From: Opitutales bacterium
Lineage (GTDB): Bacteria; Verrucomicrobiota; Verrucomicrobiia; Opitutales; UBA953
DNA length: 64,000 bases
Direction of reading: 5' to 3'
Assembly: GCA_009691685.1 (NCBI GenBank)
Contig: SIAU01000002.1
Span: 1-64,000 of the forward strand
This document shows, piece after piece, positions 10,090 through 20,676 of the stretch (position 1 is its first letter; every line of letters starts with the position of its first letter). The notes under the pieces are model-generated. The model did not search any database. It was not told where the DNA came from and saw only the letters and a list, made by a program, of their open reading frames with translations. Position numbers and translations under genes: made by a program.

Positions 10090-10455
10090 TTGAGCCCCGA
10101 TACTAAAAGTCCACCCCAACGGCGCTACATCACCTCCGATGCTCAGGCCGCTTTGGAACGTTTAGTCGTGGGCCGTGAGTGTAATAATTTTGATACTTTT
10201 AGTAGTGCTAGAAAAAGCATGGCTTATCTTATTTTATTAAAACTAGGTTTAATCAGTGCGACGGTTAAAGATGTTCCCGATCAATCCTACCCCGAGGTGA
10301 CTATTCTTAGTGTCACCCCGCTGGGACAGAGGACCTACGAGAATCAAATCAACTACAAGAAAAAGCCTTCCGCCAAAATCCCACAAATTTTAGTGGCATT
10401 AACTTTAGTCGGAATTGCCGTGATTATCACCCTGAAGTTTTTGAAAATCATCTAA
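10090..10455 (+). CDS. Small unrecognised protein with a C-terminal membrane anchor
   Basis: 121 residues starting at TTG 10090, with an AAAGGTGA sequence about 14 bases upstream. The first ~90 residues look soluble and alpha/beta (YITSDAQAALERLVVGREC, then a short strand-rich part with VTPLGQRTYENQ), loosely recalling a winged-helix wing. Residues ~95-118 form one hydrophobic helix followed by only three residues, so the protein is probably tail-anchored in the inner membrane with its N-terminal part in the cytoplasm. No homolog is recognised. It stands alone between thiD (divergent) and ppdK. Confidence 0.65.
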   Translation: MSPDTKSPPQRRYITSDAQAALERLVVGRECNNFDTFSSARKSMAYLILLKLGLISATVKDVPDQSYPEVTILSVTPLGQRTYENQINYKKKPSAKIPQILVALTLVGIAVIITLKFLKII

Positions 10456-10564
10456 GGTTTGGCCTGCCCTTAGACCTTTTGAATGGAGCGTTAAGATTTT
10501 CTAATGACCTATCTTTTTTTGGTGTTATGACCGAGGATGAAGGTTTTTTGAGCCCCCAAATCCG

Positions 10565-10570
10565 TTGACA
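10565..10570 (+). promoter_or_regulatory. Possible -35 element of ppdK
   Basis: An exact TTGACA lies 87 bases before the ppdK ATG. No good -10 hexamer follows at 16-18 bases, only T-rich sequence, so the promoter is tentative. Confidence 0.3.
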
Positions 10571-10657
10571 CCTTCGAGCGCTTTCTTCTTCTTTTAGTTC
10601 CCCCAATGTTCATCGGCTTGCCGTTGGACCGTGCAATTTCTCACACCTAACATCCCC

Positions 10658-13420
10658 ATGGCTAAAAATAAAAAAAGTAATCATTCACCGAAAACTAAAT
10701 CGACAAAAGTAGTTTACACTTGGGGAGGTGGCAAAGCCGATGGCGATGGTTCCATGAAAGCGCTCCTCGGTGGCAAGGGTGCCAACCTCGCAGAGATGAC
10801 CCGCATTGGTCTGCCCGTTCCTCCAGGCTTCACTATCACCACTGAAGTTTGCACTCACTACTACGCGAACAAGCGTACCTATCCATCCACCCTCCAAGCG
10901 CAGATGGAAGCGGGTGTTAAAAATATGGAAACTATTATGGGCACAAAATTTGGTGCCACCCAAGGCATGCCGCTATTACTGGCGGTTCGCTCGGGTGCTC
11001 GCGATTCGATGCCCGGCATGATGGACACCATTTTGAATCTTGGTCTGAATGATCAATCAGTCGTCGCACTTGAGAAAGCCACCAACAATGCCCGCTTCGC
11101 TTGGGATTGTTACCGTCGTTTTATTCAAATGTATGGTGACGTTGTGCTCGGCGTACAAAAGCGCGAAGGCGAAGACCACGAGCCTTTTGAAACAGTCATC
11201 GAAGAATTTAAACACCAAAAATACGACGCAGATATCGAAGACTCCAAACTGACCGCCGCCGACCAACAAGAGTTGGTGAAGCGCTTTAAAACTTTGGTTA
11301 AAGAGCGCACCGGCCGTGTTTTCCCTCATGATCCATGGGAGCAACTTCGCGGTGCTGCGGGTGCGGTTTTCAGTTCTTGGATGAATGACCGTGCAATCGT
11401 TTATCGCCGTAAATACAATATCCCTGCGGAGTGGGGTACCGCCGTTAACGTTCAAGCCATGGTGTTTGGTAACACCGGCGAACATTCCGGTTCAGGCGTA
11501 GCTTTCACGCGTAATCCTGCTAACGGCGTCGATGAGTTTTACGGAGAGTTTTTAGTGAACGCCCAAGGCGAAGACGTCGTCGCTGGTGTCCGTACGCCGG
11601 AGCCCGTCATCAAATTAAAGAACGTCATGCCTAAGAGCTACGAACAATTATTGAAGGTTCGTCAAATTCTCGAGAAGCACTTCAAAGACGTTCAAGACAT
11701 CGAGTTCACCGTTCAAGAAGGTAAACTCTACATGTTGCAGACGCGTAATGGTAAGCGCACGGCCGCCGCCGCACTGAAGTTTGCTGCCGACATGGTGAAG
11801 TCCAAACTCATCGATTGGGAAACTGCCATTCTGCGAAATCCGGCCGATCAGTTAGAACAATTGTTAGCTCCGATTTTTGACGTGAATGATGTCAAGAAAG
11901 CGAAAGCCATTGCGACGGGCCTGCCTGCTGGACCTGGGGCTGCGACTGGACGCATTTATTTCAATGCGGATCGTGCGGTTGTCGCTGCGGATAAAGGCGA
12001 AAAAGTTTTATTAGTACGCGTCGAAACTTCACCAGAAGATCTTCGTGGGATGATTGCCGCGGAAGGTATTCTCACTGCTCGTGGTGGCGTTTCATCGCAC
12101 GCCGCACTCGTGGCCCGTCAAATGGGTAAAGTCTGCGTCTGTGGTGCCGCTGCGGTGCACATCGATTACGATAAAAAAATCGCGACCATTGCCGGTCACA
12201 AATTCAAAGAAGGGGATTACTTATCCATCGATGGTACAGCCGGAACTGTTTACGCCGGACAAATCAAGACCGCCCCTTCTGAAATCGTCGCGGGAGTGAT
12301 TAATAACGATAAAAATGCTCAGAAGACCGAGAAATATAAAAACTATGTGCAATTAATGAAGTGGTGTGCTCAGGCCACTCGCTTACAGGTTCGTACGAAT
12401 GCTGACAATCCAGAGCAGACCAAACAAGCGGTCGCTTTCGGTGCACAAGGTATCGGTTTAACTCGAACCGAGCACATGTTCTTCGAAGGAAATCGTATCG
12501 ATGCTGTTCGCGAAATGATTCTCGCCGATTCACTTGAAGGTCGTCGTAAAGCTCTCGCCAAGATTCTTCCTTATCAACGCGAAGACTTCATCGGTATCTT
12601 TAAAGCACTGAATGGTCTGCCTGCGACGATTCGTTTACTCGATCCACCCTTACACGAATTCGTTCCTCATGATGATAAAGCCCAGGCTTTATTGGCGAAG
12701 AAATTAGGAATTTCTAAGGAAAAAGTCATCGCGCGCGTTCACGCCTTACACGAATTCAATCCGATGCTCGGTCACCGCGGTTGCCGCTTAGGTATCGCTT
12801 ATCCTGAAATCACCGAAACGCAGGCTCGTGCTATTTTTGAAGCCGCTGCCTTTGTCATGAAGAAGGGTATCAAAGTTAAACCTGAAGTCATGGTGCCTCT
12901 CGTTGGCTACAAACGTGAATTAGACTTACAGGTCGAAGTCATCCATCGCGTCGCCGCCGAAGTCCAAGCGGAGAAGAAAGTGAAGATTGCTTATTCAGTT
13001 GGGACTATGATTGAGGTTCCTCGTGGTGCCTTAACTGCTGATGAAATCGCACACACTGCGGAATTCTTCAGCTTCGGTACGAATGACCTCACCCAGACTA
13101 CCTTGGGTGTGTCGCGTGACGACATGGGTAACTTCCTGGGTGCTTATACCGAAAACGAAATCTTCAAAAAGAATCCGTTCGCGAGCCTCGATCAAACGGG
13201 CGTGGGTCAATTAGTGAAGATTGCCATCGAGAAGGGCCGTCAAACTCGTCCCGATATCAAACTCGGTATCTGTGGTGAACACGGGGGTGAGCCTGAGTCC
13301 GTTAAGTTCTGTCACCGCGTCGGCTTGTCTTACGTTTCTTGTTCGCCTTACCGCGTGCCCGTTGCTCGCCTTGCCGCCGCCCAAGCGGCGATTGAGGAAA
13401 AACGTGCAGCTAAGAAATAG
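10658..13420 (+). CDS. ppdK: Pyruvate, phosphate dikinase
   Basis: Interconverts ATP + Pi + pyruvate and AMP + PPi + phosphoenolpyruvate, at the glycolysis/gluconeogenesis node. The ATG at 10658 gives 920 residues. An in-frame GTG at 10631 is less likely because MAKNKKS followed by a Lys-rich leader is a normal start. The N-terminal ATP-grasp domain starts at [20 protein letters not shown]. The phosphorylated histidine is His481 in [19 protein letters not shown]. The C-terminal PEP/pyruvate barrel carries the catalytic Cys895 ([16 protein letters not shown]) and [11 protein letters not shown] good hairpin terminator follows, so the gene is probably monocistronic. Confidence 0.96.
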   Translation: MAKNKKSNHSPKTKSTKVVYTWGGGKADGDGSMKALLGGKGANLAEMTRIGLPVPPGFTITTEVCTHYYANKRTYPSTLQAQMEAGVKNMETIMGTKFGATQGMPLLLAVRSGARDSMPGMMDTILNLGLNDQSVVALEKATNNARFAWDCYRRFIQMYGDVVLGVQKREGEDHEPFETVIEEFKHQKYDADIEDSKLTAADQQELVKRFKTLVKERTGRVFPHDPWEQLRGAAGAVFSSWMNDRAIVYRRKYNIPAEWGTAVNVQAMVFGNTGEHSGSGVAFTRNPANGVDEFYGEFLVNAQGEDVVAGVRTPEPVIKLKNVMPKSYEQLLKVRQILEKHFKDVQDIEFTVQEGKLYMLQTRNGKRTAAAALKFAADMVKSKLIDWETAILRNPADQLEQLLAPIFDVNDVKKAKAIATGLPAGPGAATGRIYFNADRAVVAADKGEKVLLVRVETSPEDLRGMIAAEGILTARGGVSSHAALVARQMGKVCVCGAAAVHIDYDKKIATIAGHKFKEGDYLSIDGTAGTVYAGQIKTAPSEIVAGVINNDKNAQKTEKYKNYVQLMKWCAQATRLQVRTNADNPEQTKQAVAFGAQGIGLTRTEHMFFEGNRIDAVREMILADSLEGRRKALAKILPYQREDFIGIFKALNGLPATIRLLDPPLHEFVPHDDKAQALLAKKLGISKEKVIARVHALHEFNPMLGHRGCRLGIAYPEITETQARAIFEAAAFVMKKGIKVKPEVMVPLVGYKRELDLQVEVIHRVAAEVQAEKKVKIAYSVGTMIEVPRGALTADEIAHTAEFFSFGTNDLTQTTLGVSRDDMGNFLGAYTENEIFKKNPFASLDQTGVGQLVKIAIEKGRQTRPDIKLGICGEHGGEPESVKFCHRVGLSYVSCSPYRVPVARLAAAQAAIEEKRAAKK

Positions 13421-13440
13421 TCGGTTGGCTTAATCCAATA

Positions 13441-13473
13441 AAGAGGGACGAATCGAAAGGTTCGCCCCTCTTT
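13441..13473 (+). terminator. Intrinsic terminator of ppdK
   Basis: Stem AAGAGGG/CCCTCTT with an inner CGAA/TTCG pairing, followed by T residues. It lies 20 bases after the ppdK stop. Confidence 0.8.
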
Positions 13474-13556
13474 TATGCCCAAAAATAAAGGGAATAAAAA
13501 TTATTGAGTTTTGTATCGTGCAATCGACCCATTTTCCAACAAAGTAAGAGGCAGAC

Positions 13557-16500
13557 ATGAATCGACTTTATGTAGAAAAGAAACCCGCGTTTAGGTCAGA
13601 GGCCGATGCGCTTCTGCATGACCTACATGACTCTCTTCGTCTCAAAAATTTAGAGTCTATCCGTATCCTGCAACGCTATGATATCGAAGGGGCGAGCGAA
13701 GCTTCTATTCAAAAAGCCACACCGACCGTTTTTGCTGAACCTCCGGTCGATGATGTTTATTTAGAAAACTTTCCATCGACATCTGACGAAACTATTTTCG
13801 GCATCGAATATTTACCTGGTCAATTCGACCAACGATCCGATTCCGCCGCTCAGTGTTTACAAATTGTCGGTGGAGGCGAACGTCCCACCGTTGCGGCGGC
13901 ACGCATTTATTTAGCCAAAGGCAAATTAACGACCGAAGAGATTATTAAGCTCAAAAAATATTTAATTAATCCGGTCGATTCCCGAGAAGCCGATTTAGCC
14001 AAACCTGTGACGATTCGCCGTATCGCCCCTGAGCCATCAGCCGTTCCGGCGATTAAAAATTTCTTAATTAAGTCAGCGCAAGAACTGGCTACACTTCGCA
14101 AAGATCTTGGATTAGCGATGTCGGATGCCGACCTTCTTTTTTGCCAAAATTATTTTACAAAGGAAGCCAAACGTGAACCTTCCTTAACCGAGCTAAAATT
14201 ACTCGATACGTATTGGTCAGATCACTGTCGCCACACGACTTTCTTAGCTGAATTAACCGCCGTTGAATTCGCGCCGTCGCCATTACTCGAACCTTTTCGC
14301 TTAGCCTGGGAAAAATATAAACAAGTGCGTCTGGGTCTTAATCGCCAAGGTAAAGCGATTTGCTTGATGGATATTGCGACCATCGGCGCCCGTGAATTGA
14401 AACGTCGCGGCTTACTGGACGATCAAGAAGAGTCGGAAGAAGTGAATGCGGCGTCGATTGTGGTGCCGGTCGAAATCGACGGAAAAATGGAAGAGTGGTT
14501 GGTGATGTTTAAAAACGAAACCCACAATCACCCCACAGAAATTGAGCCCTTTGGGGGTGCCGCGACCTGTTTAGGCGGTGCCATTCGCGACCCTCTTTCG
14601 GGTCGCTCCTACGTTTATCAGGCCATGCGCGTGACGGGTGCCGCCAATCCGTTAACGCCTTACGACCAAACACTTCCTGGAAAACTTCCTCAGAGCAAAA
14701 TCACCCGAGGCGCTGCTGCGGGATATTCATCTTATGGAAATCAAATCGGTTTAGCGACGGGTTTAGTCTCAGAGCATTACCATCCTGGATATGTCGCTAA
14801 GAGAATGGAAATCGGTGCAGTGGTAGCTGCGGGACCACGCGAATGTGTTCGTCGTGAAGTTCCTTCGCCTGGCGATGTGATTGTATTGGTCGGCGGACGC
14901 ACGGGTCGCGATGGTGTCGGTGGTGCCACAGGTTCATCGAAAGAACATACGGAAACTGCCTTACAAAATTCTGCCGAGGTTCAGAAGGGCGATGCCCCGA
15001 CGGAACGAAAACTCCAACGTCTTTTCCGAGATGCCACAGTCAGTAAACTCATTAAACGCTGTAACGATTTCGGTGCGGGTGGTGTTTCCGTTGCCATTGG
15101 AGAACTGGCTCCATCGCTACACATTCATCTAGATCGCGTGCCTCTTAAGTATGATGGCTTAGATGGAACCGAAATTGCGTTATCTGAATCGCAAGAACGC
15201 ATGGCAGTGGTTTTGGATCCAAAAGACGTCGCTCAATTTATTTCTGCAGCTCAGCGCGAAAATCTCGAAGCGGTTTTAGTGGCTGATGTTACGGATACTG
15301 GCCGGCTCATCATGGAGTGGCGTGGACAGCGGATTGTCGATATTACCCGAGATTTCTTAGATACCAATGGAGTAAGCCAGTCGGCCATGGCATCCGTCGT
15401 CGCACCTGACGCTAATCATCATCCCTTTTTATCTAGTACAAAGCCACTCACTGCTGACGAATTTAAAACCGCATTGTCGAGTCTCACTCTGGCCGCGCAA
15501 CGTGGCATGGGTGAACGCTTCGATTCATCCATTGGAGCTAATACAGTTCTCCATCCGTTTGGAGGATTCACCCAGACTACTCCGCAAGATGCGATGGTTG
15601 CCAAACTGCCTGTTTTAAATGGTACAACCGATGTTTGTACGATTATGGCCTATGGATTTAATCCGGAGGTCGCTCAGTGGTCACCCGGACATGGTGCCGT
15701 ATGTGCGGTGGTTGAATCGCTCGCTCGCCTTACCGCCGCTGGTGGAAATCCACTGCGCGCGCGTTTAACTTTCCAGGAGTATTTTGAAAAATTAGGTAAT
15801 GATTCCAAACGTTGGGGTAAGCCCCTGGTTGCATTGTTGGGTGCACTCGATGCGCAACTTGAATTTGGTACAGCTGCGATCGGTGGTAAGGATAGTATGT
15901 CGGGTTCGTTTAAAGATCTCGATGTTCCACCGACGCTGGTTTCATTTGCGATTGTGCCCGCTAAGTCGGGCGAAGTGATTTCTGCTGAATTTAAAAAACC
16001 GAATTCCGTCATTCTGCTCGTCGATGTACCCCGAACCGAATCTTTATTGCCCGATTTAAAATTAGCTAAAAAACAATGGGTCGCTGTGCATAGTTTGATG
16101 AAGCAGGGCAGGGTTTTGGCTGCGTCTGCGGTGAGAAGCGGTGGCGTCGGCCACACGCTTGCGCGGATGTCCTTTGGTAATCGAGTGGGTGTGGAGTTAC
16201 AGACCGCTCCTTCGGCTGATTTTTTGGTGCCTCATTACGGCTCTATCATTTTAGAGGTAGAATCGACCGTTGATCTGGGTGAATTGTCTTATCGTATTTT
16301 AGGAAAGACTCAGGCTGCCCCTGTTATTTCCTGGCCTGGGGTAAGTATCACCATCGATGAACTATTAAAAATTAATGAAGGCGTTTTAGAATCCATTTTC
16401 CCAACTAAAGCTAACGAACCCGTAGGTGAGCCACTGACTTTTGATTTTAATACGCGCTTAATTCATAAGCCCAAATTTAGAGTAGCCCGTCCACGCGTCG

Positions 16501-17285
16501 TCATCACCGTTTTTCCTGGAAACAATTGTGAGTACGATACAGCGAAGGCATTTAACCAAGCAGGCGCTGAGTCCGAAATATTAGTATTTAGAAATGGTAA
16601 TGCTGAGTCGCTCGCAGAATCACTGCAGGCCTTAGCCGAAGCGATTAAACGCTCGCAGATCCTGATGATTCCTGGAGGTTTTTCAGCGGGAGATGAGCCC
16701 GATGGTTCGGGCAAATTTATTGCGGCGGTGCTTAAGTCGCCCGTGGTTCGTGATGCGACGATGGAGTTACTGAAATCACGCGATGGTTTAATTCTCGGCA
16801 TTTGTAATGGATTCCAAGCTCTGATTAAAACGGGCTTAGTTCCGTATGGTGAAATTCGCGATGTGGATCACCATGCGCCGACTTTATTTCACAATTATAT
16901 CGGCCGACATATTTCACGCTACGCTTACACTCGCGTCGCTTCAGTCCAATCGCCTTGGCTCTCGAAGATGTCGGTCGGACAACAGCACACGATTCCGTTT
17001 TCCCATGGAGAGGGCAGATTTGTCGCGTCGCCTGGAATGATTAATGAATTGGCCCGCCATGGACAAATTGCTTTCCAGTATTGTGATTCAGCCGGTCAGC
17101 CTTCACATAAAATTGATTTCAATCCTAATGGGTCGATTCATGCGATTGAAGGTATTACTAGTCCCTGTGGACGTGTCTTAGGTAAGATGGGTCACAGTGA
17201 GCGTACGGGGCGTGACGTTGCTAAGAATATTCCTGGTAATAAATATCAGCCGCTCTTTGAAGGCGGCGTAGACTATTTTAGTTAA
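13557..17285 (+). CDS. purL: Phosphoribosylformylglycinamidine synthase, single-chain form
   Basis: Converts FGAR, glutamine and ATP to FGAM in purine synthesis. At 1242 residues this is the fused form with its own glutaminase, so separate purQ and purS are not required. Order: N-terminal PurS-like region, two PurM-like ATP-binding halves (HNHPTEIEPFGGAATCLGGA; GGRTGRDGVGGATGSS), then a class I glutaminase from about residue 980. The nucleophile is Cys1083 in LGICNGFQALI, with PFSHGEGRF downstream. The pattern resembles the clostridial/Bacteroides-type single-chain family. AGAGG lies 6-10 bases before the ATG, one of the few good ribosome-binding sites here. Its stop codon shares a TTAA with the convergent photolyase stop. 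Confidence 0.95.
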   Translation: MNRLYVEKKPAFRSEADALLHDLHDSLRLKNLESIRILQRYDIEGASEASIQKATPTVFAEPPVDDVYLENFPSTSDETIFGIEYLPGQFDQRSDSAAQCLQIVGGGERPTVAAARIYLAKGKLTTEEIIKLKKYLINPVDSREADLAKPVTIRRIAPEPSAVPAIKNFLIKSAQELATLRKDLGLAMSDADLLFCQNYFTKEAKREPSLTELKLLDTYWSDHCRHTTFLAELTAVEFAPSPLLEPFRLAWEKYKQVRLGLNRQGKAICLMDIATIGARELKRRGLLDDQEESEEVNAASIVVPVEIDGKMEEWLVMFKNETHNHPTEIEPFGGAATCLGGAIRDPLSGRSYVYQAMRVTGAANPLTPYDQTLPGKLPQSKITRGAAAGYSSYGNQIGLATGLVSEHYHPGYVAKRMEIGAVVAAGPRECVRREVPSPGDVIVLVGGRTGRDGVGGATGSSKEHTETALQNSAEVQKGDAPTERKLQRLFRDATVSKLIKRCNDFGAGGVSVAIGELAPSLHIHLDRVPLKYDGLDGTEIALSESQERMAVVLDPKDVAQFISAAQRENLEAVLVADVTDTGRLIMEWRGQRIVDITRDFLDTNGVSQSAMASVVAPDANHHPFLSSTKPLTADEFKTALSSLTLAAQRGMGERFDSSIGANTVLHPFGGFTQTTPQDAMVAKLPVLNGTTDVCTIMAYGFNPEVAQWSPGHGAVCAVVESLARLTAAGGNPLRARLTFQEYFEKLGNDSKRWGKPLVALLGALDAQLEFGTAAIGGKDSMSGSFKDLDVPPTLVSFAIVPAKSGEVISAEFKKPNSVILLVDVPRTESLLPDLKLAKKQWVAVHSLMKQGRVLAASAVRSGGVGHTLARMSFGNRVGVELQTAPSADFLVPHYGSIILEVESTVDLGELSYRILGKTQAAPVISWPGVSITIDELLKINEGVLESIFPTKANEPVGEPLTFDFNTRLIHKPKFRVARPRVVITVFPGNNCEYDTAKAFNQAGAESEILVFRNGNAESLAESLQALAEAIKRSQILMIPGGFSAGDEPDGSGKFIAAVLKSPVVRDATMELLKSRDGLILGICNGFQALIKTGLVPYGEIRDVDHHAPTLFHNYIGRHISRYAYTRVASVQSPWLSKMSVGQQHTIPFSHGEGRFVASPGMINELARHGQIAFQYCDSAGQPSHKIDFNPNGSIHAIEGITSPCGRVLGKMGHSERTGRDVAKNIPGNKYQPLFEGGVDYFS

Positions 17286-18703
17286 CTCCGTAGTTTCTTA
17301 AACGCAGCCAAGGCTCGATCTCGACCTTCCGTGAGTCCGATGGCGGGTGCGGGATAATTCTTTCCGAGGACGACGCCTGCTTTTGCTAAAACATCGGAAG
17401 GTGCTTCCCAGGGCTTATGAATCCATTCGGCGGGCATGTTGGCTAGCTCCGGAACATATTTACGAACGTAGTCACCGTTGGGATCAAACTTCTCGCCTTG
17501 AAGGACGGGATTAAAAACACGGAAGTAAGGTGCAGCATCGGCACCACAACCACCCGCCCACTGCCAACCAAGCGTGTTAGAAGCCAAATCGGCATCCACT
17601 AAGGTATCCCAGAACCATTTAGCTCCATCCTGCCAGGGTTGCAGTAGGTGTTTCACTAAAACAGACGCAGCAACCATTCTGACGCGATTATGCTGCCAGC
17701 CGGTCAGCAAAAGTTGTCGCATGCCCGCATCCACAATCGGGAATCCGGTTTCACCCTTTTGCCAGGCACGAAGAAGTTTGGGATCAGACTGCCATGGAAA
17801 ATCATCGTACTCTTTGCGTAAGGCTTTTTCGGGAGTGTGGTTGAAATGGTGGAGTAGATGGTAACCAAATTCTCGCCAGCCAATTTCGGCGATGTAACGC
17901 TGACCGCTCTTGGTTTCGGCAAAAGCGGTTTCTTTAATGGCAGTATAAATTTCTAAGGGAGAAATCTGTCCAAAGTGTAAATAGGGAGAAAGTCGAGAGG
18001 TGCCGTCGATATTGGGGATATCGCGTGCCTCGTTATAATCTTTAACGGGGGTTTTTTTGAATTCGGCGAGACGGCTTTCTGCGCCAGATCGTGTGGGATT
18101 CCATTCTTTGGAGAATTGTTTATCCCACTTTATCTTAGGTAGTAGTTTTAGGCTATCGACGGATACCGTTGATAAGGACTGACTAGGGCTCTGAATTTTT
18201 TTAGGCGCTTTCGTGGGTGTACCAAACTGTAAATTCGCTAAGCAATTTTTCCAAAACGGGGTGAAGACCTGGAAGGGATTGCCCGAAAGATTTTTAATTT
18301 TCTGCGGTTCGTGTAATAAGCTGCCATTATAAGATTCCGCTTTGAGTCCGCTATTTCTTAATTGGGTTTTGATTTCGGTATCGCGCTTCACAATCAACGG
18401 TTCGTAACGACGATTCCAGACGACACTCGTTGCTCCCGTTTCTTTGATTAATTTTTCTAATTCTTTTAAACTATTGCCTTCGCGAATGATTAAAGGGCTC
18501 CCTGCTTTGTTGAATTGTTCAGCGAGATCGAGGAGTGCGTGATGTAGCCACCATTGCGTCGCTCCGCCGGGAGCCCATTCGCCTTCCGATTTTATATCGT
18601 GGATATAAACAGGAATGACCGAATCGCCGGCAGCGATAGCGGCCTGCAGGGCTGGGTTATCAGCGAGACGTAAATCTTGTCTGAACCAGACGAGGGTAGG
18701 CAT
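17282..18703 (-). CDS. phrB: Deoxyribodipyrimidine photolyase
   Basis: Light-driven repair of cyclobutane pyrimidine dimers. It has 473 residues. The N-terminal photolyase alpha/beta domain starts TLVWFRQDLRLADNPAL and binds the antenna. The C-terminal FAD domain includes TSRLSPYLHFGQISP, the WREFGYHLLHHF segment and the conserved block WQWAGGCGADAAPYFRVFNP. Class I (CPD) is the likely class, but a cryptochrome-like relative cannot be excluded. It converges on purL with a 4-base overlap, and the M42 peptidase lies 51 bases upstream on the same strand. Confidence 0.93.
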   Translation of the reverse strand: MPTLVWFRQDLRLADNPALQAAIAAGDSVIPVYIHDIKSEGEWAPGGATQWWLHHALLDLAEQFNKAGSPLIIREGNSLKELEKLIKETGATSVVWNRRYEPLIVKRDTEIKTQLRNSGLKAESYNGSLLHEPQKIKNLSGNPFQVFTPFWKNCLANLQFGTPTKAPKKIQSPSQSLSTVSVDSLKLLPKIKWDKQFSKEWNPTRSGAESRLAEFKKTPVKDYNEARDIPNIDGTSRLSPYLHFGQISPLEIYTAIKETAFAETKSGQRYIAEIGWREFGYHLLHHFNHTPEKALRKEYDDFPWQSDPKLLRAWQKGETGFPIVDAGMRQLLLTGWQHNRVRMVAASVLVKHLLQPWQDGAKWFWDTLVDADLASNTLGWQWAGGCGADAAPYFRVFNPVLQGEKFDPNGDYVRKYVPELANMPAEWIHKPWEAPSDVLAKAGVVLGKNYPAPAIGLTEGRDRALAAFKKLRS

Positions 18704-18754
18704 AGTCTTAGAGTGAGGGATGCACTAAAAGGTGCAAATAGCACCGCGTATTTA

Positions 18755-19831
18755 TTACCAAGTGTAATTTTGGTTTTTCTTAACTCGGCTGGCGAATTCA
18801 ACCAGCAGCTGGACGCACTGCTCAACCACGGCGAGGTCCACGACTTCGCCAGGAGTGTGCATGTAACGCAGAGGAATGGAGACCAATCCGCAGGCCACGC
18901 CACCATTGGCCATTTGGATAGCACGGGCATCGGTTCCCGTGGGTCGAGATTCAGCAGCCACTTGATAAGGAATGCCGAGTGATTCGGCAGCGGCTACCAT
19001 TTGGTCGAACACGAGTGGATTAATATTAGGGCCGCGACTGATGATGGGTCCGCCCGATAAAGTAAATTTACCGAACTTGCGATTATCGGCGTCGGGGTGG
19101 TCCGTCGCATGCCCGACATCTACGGTGATCGAAACTTGTGGGTTGATTCCTTGGGCTGCGACTTGAGCGCCACGTGTACCAATCTCTTCTTGAGTGGTGG
19201 CAACGGAGACGACGCGAGCGACGAGGTCTTTTTGTTTCGCGAGACGACGGAAAGCTTCCATGCAGACGTAGGCACCTGCTTTGTCGTCAAAAGCGCGAGC
19301 GACGCCGATGGAGCCACGAAGAATTTCTGGACCGTCGACATAGATTGCGGGATCGCCGATGCGCACGATATTTAAGGCGTCGGTGCGATTGTTAACTCCG
19401 ATATCAATCCACATGTCGTGACGTTCGGGAACGCGTTTACGATCTTCAGGAGAGAGGAGGTGGACTGCGCGTTTTCCGGTAACGCCGAGAACGGGTCCAT
19501 TGCGGGTGAGAATATGAACGCGACGACCGGAAGGGATGACGTGGTCGTGACCGCCTAAAAATTCGAAGTAGAGGAAACCCTTGTCATCGATGTGTGAAAT
19601 AATGAGACCGATTTCGTCGATGTGACCGGCAAACATTAAGGTTGGTCCGCCTTTACCTTTAAGTTCAGCAATACGATTACCCAGCGTGTCTTTATTATAA
19701 TTATCGGCCGAGTCTTTCACATAGCGGTCGATGACGGCTTGGGCAGCGAATTCATGACCCGTGGGAGATTTGGCATCGAGGAGTTCTTTGAGAAACTCAG
19801 GATAGCCAGTCGGCGAAAGTTTTTTGGACAT
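18755..19831 (-). CDS. M42-family metallo-aminopeptidase
   Basis: Probable cytoplasmic cocatalytic zinc aminopeptidase (M42; relatives include glutamyl aminopeptidase PepA, FrvX and TET). It has 358 residues. The metal ligands and catalytic residues of the family are visible in order: FAGHIDEIGLI (His, bridging region), ARAFDDKAGAYV (bridging Asp), TTQEEIGTRGAQ (Glu-Glu), VDVGHATDHP (Asp) and RYMHTPGEVVD (C-terminal His). The family is often mis-annotated as endoglucanase, but the motifs say peptidase. Substrate preference is not predictable. A terminator-like hairpin lies between it and the DUF1080 gene further right. Confidence 0.9.
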   Translation of the reverse strand: MSKKLSPTGYPEFLKELLDAKSPTGHEFAAQAVIDRYVKDSADNYNKDTLGNRIAELKGKGGPTLMFAGHIDEIGLIISHIDDKGFLYFEFLGGHDHVIPSGRRVHILTRNGPVLGVTGKRAVHLLSPEDRKRVPERHDMWIDIGVNNRTDALNIVRIGDPAIYVDGPEILRGSIGVARAFDDKAGAYVCMEAFRRLAKQKDLVARVVSVATTQEEIGTRGAQVAAQGINPQVSITVDVGHATDHPDADNRKFGKFTLSGGPIISRGPNINPLVFDQMVAAAESLGIPYQVAAESRPTGTDARAIQMANGGVACGLVSIPLRYMHTPGEVVDLAVVEQCVQLLVEFASRVKKNQNYTW

Positions 19832-19894
19832 GGAATACTTAATAAGAGTTTGGGCTTAAAAGTCGAGCGAGGGTAGTGAGGGATTTAGACATAA

Positions 19895-19921
19895 AAAATG
19901 CCCAATAAAATTGGGCATTTT
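19895..19921. terminator. Intrinsic terminator after the DUF1080/oxidoreductase pair
   Basis: Perfect stem AAAATGCCCAA/TTGGGCATTTT with a 5-base loop. It lies 19 bases past the DUF1080 stop (minus-strand direction) and just upstream of the M42 start, separating the two transcripts. Confidence 0.85.
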
Positions 19922-19939
19922 GTGCGATTTAGGCTTAAA

Positions 19940-20674
19940 TTACTTCGAGCTTAGATCTTTGATTTTAACATTTTTAAACCAAACTTCGTCACCGTGTTCT
20001 TGGAGAAGAATGTGACCAGACTCCCATTCGCCGAAGCGTCCGCCGTACTTTTTATCGGCGTATTTACTCTTCGCCACGAGGGCTTTGAATTCATCGGTGG
20101 TGCGATCGTAGGCAACAACGAGCATTCCATTTAACCAATGTTCGGTTTTTTTACCATCGGTCTTAACGAGTGCCGTATTCCATTGTTCGATGGGGTTAGG
20201 CTTTTTATCTTTGTTGGCGGTTATGATGTCGTACAGCGAACTGATGGTGCGGTTGCCATTAGTGCCCAATTTTGCATCGGGGTGATTTTCGTCATCAAGC
20301 ATTTGGAATTCTAAACCGAAAGCGGAACCGGCGCCTTGGTTGAGGTTAGGTTGGACGAAATATTTTAATCCGCTGTTAGCACCCTTGGTCAACTTGAAGT
20401 CTACACTGACTTCAAATTTGGAGAACTTATCGTTGGTGATAATGTCTCCGGCGGCGGCCGATTCTTTCCCGCCCGTGGATTCGGTGTGGAACTGTCCATC
20501 GACGATAGACCATCCTGCTTTCGGAAAGTCAGGTCCTTTGGCAGAGCGCCAGCCTTCGGTGGTTTTTCCGTTGAACAATAATTTCCAACCTTCGGCTTTT
20601 TCGGTGTCGGTTAACTCATTATCCCCGGCAAAACCGACGAGGGGGATGAGTGCGGCTAATAAATATTTTTTCAT
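19940..20674 (-). CDS. Secreted DUF1080 (3-keto-disaccharide hydrolase type) protein
   Basis: 244 residues with a short N-terminal signal peptide (KKYLLAALIPLVGFAGD). The concanavalin-like jelly-roll of DUF1080 follows: EGWKLLFNGKTTEGWRSAKG, a SGLKYFVQPNLNQG segment and GHILLQEHGDEVWFKNVKI at the end. Family members hydrolyse 3-keto-glycosides or bind glycans and are very abundant in Planctomycetes and Verrucomicrobia. The gene directly follows a Tat-exported Gfo/Idh/MocA oxidoreductase with only 2 bases between, consistent with an oxidise-then-cleave pair acting on sugars in the periplasm. The pairing is inferred from context. Confidence 0.88.
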   Translation of the reverse strand: MKKYLLAALIPLVGFAGDNELTDTEKAEGWKLLFNGKTTEGWRSAKGPDFPKAGWSIVDGQFHTESTGGKESAAAGDIITNDKFSKFEVSVDFKLTKGANSGLKYFVQPNLNQGAGSAFGLEFQMLDDENHPDAKLGTNGNRTISSLYDIITANKDKKPNPIEQWNTALVKTDGKKTEHWLNGMLVVAYDRTTDEFKALVAKSKYADKKYGGRFGEWESGHILLQEHGDEVWFKNVKIKDLSSK

Positions 20675-20676
20675 AT

